64,000 bases of DNA, from positions 442,619-506,618 of the forward strand of contig NZ_BMSX01000002.1 of the NCBI RefSeq assembly GCF_014649375.1, read 5' to 3'. The DNA is from Streptomyces aurantiogriseus. GTDB taxonomy: Bacteria; Actinomycetota; Actinomycetes; Streptomycetales; Streptomycetaceae. Below, one piece after another: positions 17,554-25,682 of the stretch. Made by a program: the position numbers and the translations under genes. The first letter of the stretch is position 1; each line of letters begins with the position of its first letter. The notes beneath the pieces are model-generated. The model was not told the DNA's origin. It made no database searches and saw only the letters and a program-made list of their open reading frames with translations.

Positions 17554-17736
17554 TCAGACCACCACCATCTCGCCGGCACACTCCGGCGCACCGTCGGCCG
17601 CTGGCTCGGTGGTTTCACGGATGTAGCCGGGTGCGCAGGGTGCAGCGCCGCCGACGGCTCTCTGGGACGGTCGTTGTGTCGCCGGATGCGGCAGGAAGGT
17701 CGGACGGGAGGCCGACGGGGAAAAGGTGGATCTCAT
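17554..17736 (-). CDS. small frame directly upstream of the flavin reductase gene, unknown
   Basis: 60 residues from ATG 17736, with GAAGG in front. Its TGA is separated by a single base from the flavin reductase ATG, and it lies between the TTGACA promoter and that gene, so it should be transcribed and coupled. The composition (many Pro, Ala and Thr; two Cys) matches no family I know. It may be a leader peptide or the truncated tail of a deleted oxygenase gene. Confidence 0.35.
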   Translation of the reverse strand: MRSTFSPSASRPTFLPHPATQRPSQRAVGGAAPCAPGYIRETTEPAADGAPECAGEMVVV

Positions 17737-17767
17737 CAAGTCTTGCCTTCTGTTGAGGAATGCCCCG

Positions 17768-17810
17768 ACGGTAGGACGCACTATCTCGCATGTCAATATG
17801 CCATCTCGCC
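17768..17810 (-). promoter_or_regulatory. promoter towards the flavin reductase with paired operator half-sites
   Basis: On the minus strand, TTGACA (17791-17796), 17 nt spacing, TACCGT (17768-17773). On the plus strand TCTCGCA (17784-17790) and TCTCGCC (17804-17810) are repeated 20 bp apart, flanking and overlapping the -35 box. The core CGCATGTCAATATGC is identical to the inverted core at 2372-2386. Confidence 0.6.
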
Positions 17811-17924
17811 TGCTCGCGCTGCTGTGGATGGGCTGGGGGCGTCAGGCAGTGTTCTCATCGGCGGTGTCGGCCCCGCAGACGGGCGTGGGACTTCGTGGCG
17901 GGGCGAGCCCGGCGTAGGAGGCGA

Positions 17925-18560
17925 GGTGGGCGGCGGTCTGTTCCTCGCCTGTGCCACCGGCCGCGGACGCACGCTGTTCGACCGGCGGCTGAATCTGCAA
18001 ATCTCCTGCACGGACGACCGGGAGCGCTGCCGCCGGGCGGACATCGACGACACGGTCGGGTTCGAGGCGAAGGCTGCCGTGGACAGGCGAGGGCGCGCCG
18101 TGCCGGCGCTGACCACGCCATGGCCGCACCCGGAACGAGACCGTCGTCACCTGCTGGCTATCGACCACCTCGTGCACGAGCTGTTTCCCGCCTGTGCGAC
18201 AGGAGTGGAAGCGGCAATCCCCGCGGGCAGGGGCTCACGGCCGTCGGCTCTATGACTGGACCCACGCCGAGGTCTGGCCCCGGAGCCGCGAAGACAGCCG
18301 GCACCGGCTTCTCTTCGCCGCCGCGTAAGCAGGCTTGAGGAGATCTCCTACAGCTTCGCCCACTGTCCGGCCGGGACCACGCTGGACGAACTGATACGCG
18401 TCGCGGGCAGCCGATGGGCTGCCAAGGAGTGCTCTCAGGGCCCACGCCTGCTTGACCGTCCTGCGAGCCCGAGAGTTGGACAGGGAGAAAGCAGAACCGG
18501 ATCCTCGCAGCTCATCCACCTCAGCCTCGCCGAATCCAACGCTCGACCACCCGCCTCACC
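17925..18560 (+). pseudogene. decayed IS701-type transposase
   Basis: Several pieces in successive order but different frames match my memory of this transposase family: GLFLACATGRGRTLFDRRLN with TDDRERCRRADIDDTVGF near 17935-18080, a YDWTHAEVWPRS piece near 18250, TTLDELIRVAGSRWAAKECS near 18380, and LIHLSLAESNA near 18515. Stops and frame changes lie between them, and several expected residues (for example the Glu of the RWxIEE motif) are altered. Inactive. Confidence 0.55.
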
Positions 18561-18583
18561 GATCTGCGCCCCATCGACGACAT

Positions 18584-19249
18584 TTACTTTGACGCTCCCT
18601 CGGACGCATGCGCGCTGGGCAGTCCCAGAGCGGGCTGCGGCCCGTTGCGGGAGCGCAGCCACCAGTCGCGCATGCCCCACAGGACGAGCGCGCCGTAGAT
18701 GACGTAGACGAAGCCGGAGAAGGCGTAGCCGTTGGCGAAGGTCAGGGGTACGCCGACCAGGTCGACGAGCAGCCAGGCGATCCAGAATTCGACCATGCCG
18801 CGCGCCTGGGCGTACATCGCGACGACCGTGCCGACGAAGATGTAGGCGTCCGGCCAGGGATCCCAGGACAGAGTCGGGTAAGCCATGAACAGCAGGGCCA
18901 CCGCGACTGTGCCGACGGCCACGGCGCTGACCATCGCCGCGCGCTCGCGCCAGGTGGCGAACCGCGGGGTGATCTGGCCGTCCTCGGACCGGTCCTTGTC
19001 GCGGTGCCACCGCCACCAGCCGTACATGGCCACGGTCATGACGACGGCCTGCTTGCCGGCGCTGCCGGTCAGGTGGCCGAAGAAGGCTCCGAAGAGGATG
19101 AGACCGGACAGGAACTGCACCGGCCAGGTCCACACGGAGCGGCGCCAGCCGAGGGCGAGAGCGGCCAGGCCGAGGATGTTGCCGATCATGTCGGACCACA
19201 GGATGTGCTGGCCGAACAGGACGAACGCCTCGGAGTTGAGCCCGTTCAC
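18584..19249 (-). CDS. pnuC: nicotinamide riboside transporter PnuC-like protein
   Basis: 221 residues from a GTG at 19249, giving the usual start NGLNSEAFVLFGQHILWSD. Seven hydrophobic segments. Diagnostic pieces are MYGWWRWHRDKDR (substrate-site Trp motif), WLLVDLVGVPLTFANG and VYVIYGALVLWGMRDWWLR near the C-terminus. Imports nicotinamide riboside for NAD synthesis. No Shine-Dalgarno sequence is evident before the GTG, and DNA directly upstream is decayed, so its promoter may have been replaced. It stands alone between mobile-element debris. Confidence 0.85.
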   Translation of the reverse strand: MNGLNSEAFVLFGQHILWSDMIGNILGLAALALGWRRSVWTWPVQFLSGLILFGAFFGHLTGSAGKQAVVMTVAMYGWWRWHRDKDRSEDGQITPRFATWRERAAMVSAVAVGTVAVALLFMAYPTLSWDPWPDAYIFVGTVVAMYAQARGMVEFWIAWLLVDLVGVPLTFANGYAFSGFVYVIYGALVLWGMRDWWLRSRNGPQPALGLPSAHASEGASK

Positions 19250-19499
19250 CGGACTGCCGGGCCGGTTTGATGCGAGGGGACTATGGGCCTGCCGTCCGGT
19301 GGTTCGTCGGACAGCAGGTGGCGCAAGGGATCCATGCGCCACAGCTTCACCTCTGCATGCCCGTATTGTCGAGACTTGCAGCTGATATGCCCCTGCGGGA
19401 CAGGAAGGGCCCCGAAGTCGTCGCTGCGGTCGATGCGACGACGGCCCTTCACGCGTTGTGCGACGCACCCTCTCGGGCCGGTCCAGCCCTTCATCTCCT
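19250..19499. other. stretch with no recognised gene
   Basis: Lies between pnuC and the binding-protein remnant. Open frames exist but show no known motif; part may be the lost 3' end of the remnant. Confidence 0.35.
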
Positions 19500-19921
19500 C
19501 GGCGATCAGCCGCACGTCCAGCCCGTCACGAGCGATCCACCCCGGCCTCGACCCGAGAGCCGCAGTGACCCTGCCGAGACTCATGAGCGCGCGGATCACC
19601 GCTATCGGTCGGCTGTTCAGGTCGACGATGCAAGGCATGGATCCCGCCTCGTACCCTCGGCCGGCCGGTCGTAGGCGATGACCGCACATACCGGCCTGCT
19701 TGGCGTTCCTCGCCCCGCTGGCGATGGCGTGCGCCTCGACGGGGGCCGGCAGGATCACGTCGACCCGCTCGTCGATCATCTGCTGCAGTTGTCGTGCCTG
19801 CTCGCCCGCGTCCGCCTCGCCGTTGGCGTACACGCCCCGGCCCTGGCCGCGGGTGAGGGACTCGGCACCTGCACTGCGGGCCGCCTGACTGAAAAGCCAA
19901 GACGGAGGCGACTCTCGGCAT
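19500..19921 (-). pseudogene. remnant of an RbsB-like sugar/autoinducer-binding protein gene
   Basis: Read downwards, one frame gives GVYANGEADAGEQARQLQQM followed by IDERVDVILPAPVEAHAIAS and ARNAKQAGM, the ligand-hinge region of periplasmic sugar-binding proteins of the RbsB group. The N-terminus near 19921 and the part after KQAG need frame changes, and no signal peptide or C-terminal domain is intact. A perfect inverted-repeat operator lies just upstream. A ribokinase gene survives 12.6 kb away and may have belonged to the same function. Confidence 0.5.
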
Positions 19922-19935
19922 CGAGCCGAACTATG

Positions 19936-19961
19936 TGCGAGATGAGAGGCGGCATCTCGCA
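19936..19961. promoter_or_regulatory. perfect 9-bp inverted repeat TGCGAGATG-N8-CATCTCGCA
   Basis: TGCGAGATG (19936-19944) and CATCTCGCA (19953-19961) are exact inverted copies with an 8-nt spacer. It is the cleanest copy of the island operator motif and sits upstream of the binding-protein remnant. Confidence 0.65.
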
Positions 19962-20151
19962 ACGTGCTCCCCGGTATGCGCCCCGACTTTGGTGTAGCGC
20001 GTTCCGCCGGACCCTGAGATGCGTCGAGGTGCAGCAGCGGTTCGCGTGTGGTCGAGGCCGCTGAGTCGGCTCTCTGTCGCGTGTCTGACGGCCCGTCAAT
20101 TCTTGCTCGGGTGTGGTGTCGGCCTATCCGTGCCCAGCGTTTCCGTATCGC

Positions 20152-20196
20152 TTGACACGATGCCATCTCGCATTGAAAGATGCTCGCCATGCGAGT
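20152..20196 (+). promoter_or_regulatory. leaderless promoter of the FAH operon with operator half-sites
   Basis: TTGACA (20152-20157), 18 nt, AAAGAT (20176-20181), then 7 nt to ATG 20189. TCTCGCA (20166-20172) lies inside the spacer and TGCGAGT begins at the start codon (20190-20196). There is no ribosome site, so translation is probably leaderless. Confidence 0.6.
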
Positions 20197-21049
20197 CGTG
20201 ACGACGGATGCTGGCCTGGGCCGGATCGAGGACGGGGCTGTCGCCCTGCTGAACACTGCTTTTCCGCACGTCGGCGCGGTCCTCGAGCAGGAGGGCTCGC
20301 TGCGGTGTCTGGCGTCCTGCGCGGTGCGCAGGCGCATCTCGATCGACGAGGCCGCGCTGGTGGCGCCGCTGGGCCGTCCCCGTGCGGTGTGGGGCGTCGG
20401 GCTCAACTACGTGTCGAAGGCGGCCCGCACCGGCCGGGGACTGCCCGAGCAGCCGATTCTGTACCTGGCCGCGTCGTCCGGCGTTTCGGTCCCCGGCGCG
20501 CAGGTGGTGATCCCGCAGGCCGTGACCGAGCCCGACTACGAGGGCGAGATCGCGGTCGTCGTCGGGCGTCGGCTGTACCAGGCGACCGAGGCGGAGGTCT
20601 GGCCCGCGGTCGCCGGCATCACCGCGGCCAACGACATGACGGCGCGTGATGTCATGCGCACCACGGGCACGCCCGCCCTCGCCAAGAGCTACCCGGGTTT
20701 CACCCCGCTCGGCCCGTCGATCTGTACCCCCGACGACCTTGAGGACTGCCACGGGATCGGCGTACGGACCTGGGTCAACGGCGAGCTGGTGCAGGACGAC
20801 ACGAGCGCCGGAATGATCTTCCCAGTCGCGGATCTGCTCAGCCGGTTGTCGTGGTTCGCCGTGCTCGAGCCCGGCGACGTCGTCCTCACCGGAACACCGG
20901 CCGGCACCGGCCAGGACCGAGCGTGCTTCCTCGCCGACGGCGACGAGGTGCGCATCGAGGTGGACGACGTGCTGCCCCTCGTCACCCGCATCGTGCGTCC
21001 CGCGGACGCCGCACAGCGCGACCACCGGCTGACCGAACCGGTCAGCTGA
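20189..21049 (+). CDS. fumarylacetoacetate hydrolase (FAH) family protein
   Basis: 286 residues. FAH-fold hydrolases, decarboxylases and hydratases cleave or hydrate 2-oxo acids formed after ring cleavage. Seen: the metal-binding Glu in PDYEGEIAVVVG, NDMTARDVM, AKSYPGFTPLGPS and TGTPAGTGQ. The ATG at 20189 is chosen over the one at 20180, which falls inside the -10 box. First gene of a four-gene operon with an amidohydrolase, an aldolase and a cupin. Probable role: hydrolysis or hydration of the meta-cleavage product made by the extradiol dioxygenase. Confidence 0.85.
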   Translation: MRVVTTDAGLGRIEDGAVALLNTAFPHVGAVLEQEGSLRCLASCAVRRRISIDEAALVAPLGRPRAVWGVGLNYVSKAARTGRGLPEQPILYLAASSGVSVPGAQVVIPQAVTEPDYEGEIAVVVGRRLYQATEAEVWPAVAGITAANDMTARDVMRTTGTPALAKSYPGFTPLGPSICTPDDLEDCHGIGVRTWVNGELVQDDTSAGMIFPVADLLSRLSWFAVLEPGDVVLTGTPAGTGQDRACFLADGDEVRIEVDDVLPLVTRIVRPADAAQRDHRLTEPVS

Positions 21050-21076
21050 CCGTTTCCCACCCTGGAGTACACATCG

Positions 21077-22240
21077 ATGTCCAACTCCACCCAGTCGTCC
21101 TACGACCTCGTCCTGGCCGGCGGCACCGTCATCGACCCGGCGTCGGGCACCAACGCCCGGCTCGACGTGGCGGTCACCGGTGATCGCATCGCGGCAATCG
21201 GGGAGGGGCTGGCAGCGAGCGCGACCCGCACGATCGACGTCACCGGCTCCACTGTGCTGCCGGGCCTCGTCGAGGGCCACACCCACATCTTCCAGTACGT
21301 CTCCGCCGTCGGCGCCCCTGCCGAGGAGGCTCATCTGCGCCGCGGCGTGGTCGCCGCGGCGGATGCCGGAACGGCGGGCGCCTCGACGTTCGCGGCCTTC
21401 CGTAAGCTGGTGGTCGAGGCCAACCCGCTGCGCATCGTCAACTTCCTCAACGTCTCGGTGCTCGGCTTGATCGACTTCAGGTTCGGCGAACTGCTCAACC
21501 CGGACACCCTGGTCCCCGAGGACGCTCTCGCGACCGCCGAAGCGCACCCGGATATCGTGCGCGGCTTCAAGATCCGACTGTCCGAGGACGTCGTCGGCGA
21601 GAACTGGGAGTCGCTGCTGAAGAAGTCCGTGGCGCTGGCCGAGCAGGCCGGTCTCCCGCTCATGCTGCACATCGGCGAGACCTCGGAGCCCCTGCCCGTC
21701 GTCCTGGACTACCTGCGCCCCGGCGACATCGTCGCGCACTGCTACACCGGCAAGCCGCACGGCATCCTCGACGGCGACCACGTCCAGCCCGCCGTCAACG
21801 AGGCCCGTGAGCGCGGCGTCCTGTTCGACTCCGCCCACGGCAAGAGCAACCTCAGCTTCGAGGTGGCACGCCGGGCGATCGCCGACGGATTCCTGCCCGA
21901 CGTTCTCAGCTCCGACACCAGCGCCCGTAACTGGCGCGGCCCGGTGTTCGACCTGCTCACCAGCATCTCCAAGCTGGTCGCGCTCGGCGCGCCGCTGGAG
22001 GAGTGCGTCCGGCGGGCCACCGTCGCGCCGGCCCGACTGCTGGGGCTCGACGCCGAGGGTTACGGGCGCCTGGAGGTCGGCGGGCGGGCCGACGTCACGG
22101 TCGTCGACTGGACCGACGAGGTCACCCTGCCCGACGCCGCGGGCAACACGATCGTCGCGCCGCGCCTGGAGCCGACCGTGGTGCTGCACGGCGGCGCCGA
22201 GGTCGAGATCGTGCCGTGGCGGGGGCTGAAGTCGGCCTGA
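21077..22240 (+). CDS. amidohydrolase, dihydroorotase/deacetylase-like
   Basis: 387 residues. Metal ligands are seen as GLVEGHTHIF (HxH), a likely carboxylated Lys in RGFKIRLSED, His in MLHIGE and DIVAHCYTG, and the catalytic Asp in LSSDTSARN. This pattern places it with the amidohydrolase/deacetylase group that opens cyclic amides or removes acyl groups. Second in the FAH operon, ending 25 nt before the aldolase. In an aromatic pathway it may open a lactam, lactone or amide, or act as a decarboxylase; the sequence alone does not decide. Confidence 0.82.
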   Translation: MSNSTQSSYDLVLAGGTVIDPASGTNARLDVAVTGDRIAAIGEGLAASATRTIDVTGSTVLPGLVEGHTHIFQYVSAVGAPAEEAHLRRGVVAAADAGTAGASTFAAFRKLVVEANPLRIVNFLNVSVLGLIDFRFGELLNPDTLVPEDALATAEAHPDIVRGFKIRLSEDVVGENWESLLKKSVALAEQAGLPLMLHIGETSEPLPVVLDYLRPGDIVAHCYTGKPHGILDGDHVQPAVNEARERGVLFDSAHGKSNLSFEVARRAIADGFLPDVLSSDTSARNWRGPVFDLLTSISKLVALGAPLEECVRRATVAPARLLGLDAEGYGRLEVGGRADVTVVDWTDEVTLPDAAGNTIVAPRLEPTVVLHGGAEVEIVPWRGLKSA

Positions 22241-22265
22241 CGCGCCGCCTACCAGGGAGGATGCC

Positions 22266-23039
22266 ATGACCGTCGGTGACGTCCATCTGCTGCGGCGCCG
22301 ACTGCGCGCCGCCCTGACGACGGGGCGACCCGCCGTCGGTACGTTCGTCAAGCTGGCCTCGCCCGACGTGGTGGAACTAGCCGCTGCGGCCGGGTTCGCG
22401 TTCGTGGTCGTCGACCTCGAACACTCCACCCTCACCGAGCAGAACGCCGTCGACCTGGTCCGGCACGCCGACGCGTGCGGCCTGCCGGCCCTGGTCCGTG
22501 TGCCCGAGGTGGACGCCGCCGCCGTCAACCGGCTGCTGGAGGCCGGGGCGGCGGGGATCCAGCTGTCCATGCTCACCCGCGTAGCCCAGGCCGAGGCGCT
22601 CGTGGCGGCGACCCGGTTCGCTCCGGGCGGCCACCGGTCGGTGAGTCTGGCCAACAGGGCCGCCCGGTTCGGTGCGGCCCCGCTGACCGGGTTCCTTAGC
22701 CGTGAGCAGAACGACCCGCCGGTGCTTGTGGGCCAGATCGAGACGACGCATACCGATCCCCTGCCGGATCTGATTGCCTCTCTCGACGTGTGCTTCGTCG
22801 GCAGCACCGACCTCGCGGTCGACCTGGGTCTGCCGGCGGACCCGGCGGTGCTGCGCGCCGCGGTGGATCGGGTGAGGGACGCCGCCCGGTCCACGGCGGT
22901 GGCGTTCGGCGGTTGGGCGGCGGTCCGGGACGCCGCGGCGGACCTGGGCCTGGGCGATGCCGACTACCTGGTCGTCGGCTCGGACCTGCAGATGTTGGCG
23001 GCTGGCCTGCGGGCGGCCGCAGGAGAGGAAAACCAGTGA
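22266..23039 (+). CDS. HpcH/HpaI-family aldolase
   Basis: 257 residues of class II, metal-dependent 2-oxo acid aldolase fold: FVKLASPDVVELAAAAGF at the start, FVVVDLEHSTLTEQNAVDLV with the catalytic His, QIET with the metal Glu and FVGSTDLAVDLG with the metal Asp. Cleaves 4-hydroxy-2-oxo acids to pyruvate and an aldehyde in lower aromatic pathways. The upstream FAH-type enzyme would supply its substrate. A GGGAGG ribosome site precedes it, and it overlaps the cupin gene by GTGA. Confidence 0.9.
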   Translation: MTVGDVHLLRRRLRAALTTGRPAVGTFVKLASPDVVELAAAAGFAFVVVDLEHSTLTEQNAVDLVRHADACGLPALVRVPEVDAAAVNRLLEAGAAGIQLSMLTRVAQAEALVAATRFAPGGHRSVSLANRAARFGAAPLTGFLSREQNDPPVLVGQIETTHTDPLPDLIASLDVCFVGSTDLAVDLGLPADPAVLRAAVDRVRDAARSTAVAFGGWAAVRDAAADLGLGDADYLVVGSDLQMLAAGLRAAAGEENQ

Positions 23040-23392
23040 GCACACGCAACGCAGCGCTGTTCAACACGGTCGTCAACTGGGACGAGCTGCCGGTGACCCA
23101 GGTGCGGCCGGGGGTCCGCCGTCGCGTCTACGCGACGGACGAGGTGATGATCTGCCACCACGAACTCGAGGTCGGCATGACACTCAACCCCCACCGGCAC
23201 GAGGACTTCGACCAGCTGGTCCACATCGCCGAGGGGCGGGCGAACTACTACGTGGACGGTGTCGCGCACGACATGCGTGCGGGATCGTTCCTGCTGGTGC
23301 CCCGCGGCAGTGAGCACTACGTGGAGCCGATCGAGGCGCCGTGCGTGAACATCGACTTCTTCGTTCCGCCGCGGGCCGATCTGCTGCCCTGA
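23036..23392 (+). CDS. small cupin-domain protein
   Basis: 118 residues from a GTG inside the aldolase stop. Cupin motif 1 is HRHEDFDQLVHIAEGRANYYV, shortened here to its two His, and motif 2 is GSFLLVPRGSEHYVEP. Single-domain metal-binding beta barrel that could be an isomerase, tautomerase or dioxygenase, or an accessory protein. Last gene of the FAH operon, followed by two strong stem-loops. Confidence 0.82.
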   Translation: MSTRNAALFNTVVNWDELPVTQVRPGVRRRVYATDEVMICHHELEVGMTLNPHRHEDFDQLVHIAEGRANYYVDGVAHDMRAGSFLLVPRGSEHYVEPIEAPCVNIDFFVPPRADLLP

Positions 23393-23436
23393 CCGACAGA
23401 CGGGCTTGCCGCTGCGGGGCGGGCCCGGCCGTACAC

Positions 23437-23471
23437 GTCCGCCGCCCCCGGGGACACCGGGGGCGGCGGAC
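23437..23471 (+). terminator. strong stem-loop after the cupin gene
   Basis: A perfect 15-bp stem (23437-23451 with 23457-23471) and a 5-nt loop GGACA; begins 44 nt after the cupin stop. Confidence 0.7.
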
Positions 23472-23551
23472 CTGGTTGCGCTGTGGCGCAGAAGCCGCGA
23501 CGCCCTCAACGACCTAGAGGTCACGACAGCAACGACGTACAGGTCACGACA

Positions 23552-23584
23552 ATCGGCCCGCCGCCCTCAGGGCGGCGGGCCGAT
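23552..23584. terminator. bidirectional GC-rich stem-loop between cupin and IclR genes
   Basis: A perfect inverted repeat of 16-nt arms (23552-23567 and 23569-23584) separated by one base. Located between convergent genes, 20 nt from the IclR stop, so it can end transcripts from both sides. Confidence 0.7.
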
Positions 23585-23603
23585 CCACTGTCGCGGAGAG
23601 GGC

Positions 23604-24404
23604 TCAGCCGGCGGGGGATGTGCCGTCCGAGTTGCCCAGCCGCTGCGACAACGCGCGGGCGGTCTCCAGCAGGGCCTGGGCCATCGGCGACGTGACGTCG
23701 TCGGGAACGGTGGCCGTCGTACCGACGATCGCGAGCGTCCCGCTGATCTTGTCGCCTTCGAAGATCGGAGCCGCGATGGTGCGGACCCCGTTGACGGCGG
23801 GGGAGTTGACCGACAGCCCGTGCTTCCGGATGGCTTCGAGCTCCTCCATGAGCTCGGGCGACTTGCGGACCGAGCGCGGCAGCGTCGGTGCCTGCTCCGG
23901 GCCCAGGAAGGCGAGGAAGACCCGTCCCTGCGCGGAGGTCGTGAGCTGCAGACGTGAGCCGACCCGGACGCTGATGCGCACCATGTGGTCGGTGTTGTCC
24001 ACCGAACGCACGACGGTCGCCGACTCACCGTCCCAGACCGACAGGACGATCGTCTCGTCGATGCGGCGGACCAGCTCCTCCATGTACGGTTCCGCGGCGG
24101 CGACGATCGGGAGGCCGGCCCGGGCGGCTCCGGCGAGCGTGAGCACCTGAGGGCCGAGGGAGTACAGGGAGGTGCGCTCGTCGTACCGCAGCAGGTTCGC
24201 CGCCCGCAGTGCCTTCGTGTAGCGGTGGGCGGTCGCCTTGCTCGCCCCGAGACATGCGGTGATCTCGTTGAGACTCATGTGCGGCTTGCCGACGGTGAAC
24301 GAGCCGAGGATCAGCGCCGCACGCTGCACCGTCTGGATGGTCGGCGCGGTCCTCTCGGGAGGACCGTCCTGCTCGCCGGCGCTTCCTTGCGCCTTCGTGG
24401 CCAT
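23604..24404 (-). CDS. IclR-family transcriptional regulator
   Basis: 266 residues from ATG 24404, chosen because AGGAG precedes it and the frame's more upstream codons run into a palindrome. N-terminal winged helix TIQTVQRAALILGSF with the recognition segment MSLNEITACLGASKATAHRY, then the effector domain with GLPIVAAAEPYMEELVRRID, the IclR-type QGRVFLAFLG stretch and the C-terminal GTLAIVG. IclR proteins commonly control aromatic and acid catabolism. Its place in the centre of the island between the FAH operon and the ferredoxin-reductase gene makes it the best candidate to bind the recurring TCTCGCA sites. Confidence 0.9.
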   Translation of the reverse strand: MATKAQGSAGEQDGPPERTAPTIQTVQRAALILGSFTVGKPHMSLNEITACLGASKATAHRYTKALRAANLLRYDERTSLYSLGPQVLTLAGAARAGLPIVAAAEPYMEELVRRIDETIVLSVWDGESATVVRSVDNTDHMVRISVRVGSRLQLTTSAQGRVFLAFLGPEQAPTLPRSVRKSPELMEELEAIRKHGLSVNSPAVNGVRTIAAPIFEGDKISGTLAIVGTTATVPDDVTSPMAQALLETARALSQRLGNSDGTSPAG

Positions 24405-24471
24405 GGATTTCTCGCTCCTGTCCATGCTCAGCCGAGGTGGTGAGACCACGGTGACAAGTCGTTCGATGAAA

Positions 24472-24488
24472 CGCTGTATCGTACAGCG
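24472..24488. promoter_or_regulatory. palindrome CGCTGTA-TCG-TACAGCG upstream of the IclR gene
   Basis: A perfect inverted repeat with 7-bp arms and a 3-nt centre, about 70 nt before the IclR start. Differs from the TCTCGCA half-sites, so it may be an autoregulatory site or belong to another regulator. Confidence 0.5.
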
Positions 24489-24639
24489 CAATGGTAGGGG
24501 GGCTTTCGATGGTGCGTGAAGAGTACTGGAACGCTCGTCCGCCGTCGTCGACGGTGGTCTGAGGGAGCGGGACGGGAAGCGTGTCCGCGCCCCGCCGGGC
24601 CCCGGCCGGGCGCGGGAGCCTTGCGCACCCGCGGCACGG

Positions 24640-24670
24640 CCGAGGGGCGCCCGTTCAGAGCGCCCCTCGG
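24640..24670 (-). terminator. stem-loop after the ferredoxin reductase gene
   Basis: CCGAGGGGCGC (24640-24650) and GCGCCCCTCGG (24660-24670) give a perfect 11-bp stem, 11 nt past the stop codon. Confidence 0.7.
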
Positions 24671-24680
24671 TGGAGAAGCC

Positions 24681-25682
24681 TCACGCATCGGAGGAGTGCC
24701 CCGGCGTGATCGAGCGTGCCGGGTCGAGCAGGGCGGCGATGTGGTTGACGGCCAGGGCTGCCTCACCGAAGCCGATGGAGATGAGGCTGACCTTGCCGTC
24801 GTAGTCGGAGATGTCTCCTGCCGCGAAGACGCGCTCCCGGTTGGTGCGCATCGTGCGGTCGACGAGGATGCGCCGGCGACGCAGCTCCAGTCCCCACTGC
24901 TCGATCGGGCCGAGATCTGCGATGAAGCCGAGCGCGGCCACGACACTCTGGGCGGGCAGGCTGACCCGGTCGCCGTCGGAGTTCGCGACCACGACCTCCG
25001 ATATCGCTCCCTCGCCGGAGACCTTCTCGACCTCATAGGGGGTCAGGATCCGCACGGCGGAGGCGTGCACCTGCTCGACGCTGCGTTCGTGGGCCCGGAA
25101 CTGCTTTCGCCGGTGCACCAGCGTCACCGACGAGGCGATCGGCTCCAGCGACAGCGCCCAGTCCAGCGCGGAGTCCCCACCGCCGACCACCACGACGTCC
25201 TGTCCGGCGAGCTCGTTCAGCCGCGGTACGAAATATCGCAGGCCCCGGTCCAGGTATTCGGATCCCACCGGAAGCTCGCGGGGGATGAAGTTGCCGATCC
25301 CGCCGCAGATGAGTACCGCGCCCGCGGTGACCCGCGCGCCGGCGTCGGTGGTGGCGACGATGCCCTCGCCCGTGTCGTCCAGCCGGGTGACCCCGTGCCC
25401 GAGCAGGTAGGTGGGGTTCCACCGCCAGGCCTGCTCGGTCAGGCGGTCCACCAGGTCCTGGCCCCGGACGGCGGGGAAGCCGGCCACGTCGTAGATGAGC
25501 TTCTCCGGGTACAGCGCGGCGATCTGGCCACCCACCGCGGGCAGGGCGTCGGCGACTGCCACGCTCATGCCGCGGAAGCCGGCGTAGTAAGCGCCGTACA
25601 GCCCCGTCGGGCCGGCGCCGACGATGAGCAGGTCGACGGACAGCTCGGAGCCGGTGCCCGTGGCGGTCGCGAGGCCGGTCAC
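24681..25682 (-). CDS. ferredoxin-NADP reductase, thioredoxin-reductase-like
   Basis: 333 residues. FAD-binding GAGPTGLYGAYYAGFRG near residue 20, NADPH-binding VVVGGGDSALDWALSL, and the C-terminal FAD motif FAAGDISDYDGKVSLISIGFGEAALA. It lacks the redox CxxC of true thioredoxin reductases, which marks the TrxR-like ferredoxin reductase class. Starts with GTG overlapping the ferredoxin stop (GTGA). It would pass electrons from NADPH to the adjacent ferredoxin and on to the Rieske dioxygenase, and possibly to the P450 at the left edge. Confidence 0.9.
   Translation of the reverse strand: MTGLATATGTGSELSVDLLIVGAGPTGLYGAYYAGFRGMSVAVADALPAVGGQIAALYPEKLIYDVAGFPAVRGQDLVDRLTEQAWRWNPTYLLGHGVTRLDDTGEGIVATTDAGARVTAGAVLICGGIGNFIPRELPVGSEYLDRGLRYFVPRLNELAGQDVVVVGGGDSALDWALSLEPIASSVTLVHRRKQFRAHERSVEQVHASAVRILTPYEVEKVSGEGAISEVVVANSDGDRVSLPAQSVVAALGFIADLGPIEQWGLELRRRRILVDRTMRTNRERVFAAGDISDYDGKVSLISIGFGEAALAVNHIAALLDPARSITPGHSSDA

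Noticed and set aside
20096..22894. Minus-strand open frame of over 900 codons opposite the FAH, amidohydrolase and aldolase genes
   Set aside because: The plus strand carries three clear enzyme families with catalytic motifs and ribosome sites; the minus frame is an Arg/Ala/Gly-rich shadow.
23552..23584. Idea that the long GC-rich hairpins near 23.44 and 23.57 kb are a CRISPR or repeat array
   Set aside because: Only two different hairpins, no repeated spacer structure, and they lie at the ends of convergent genes, which fits terminators.
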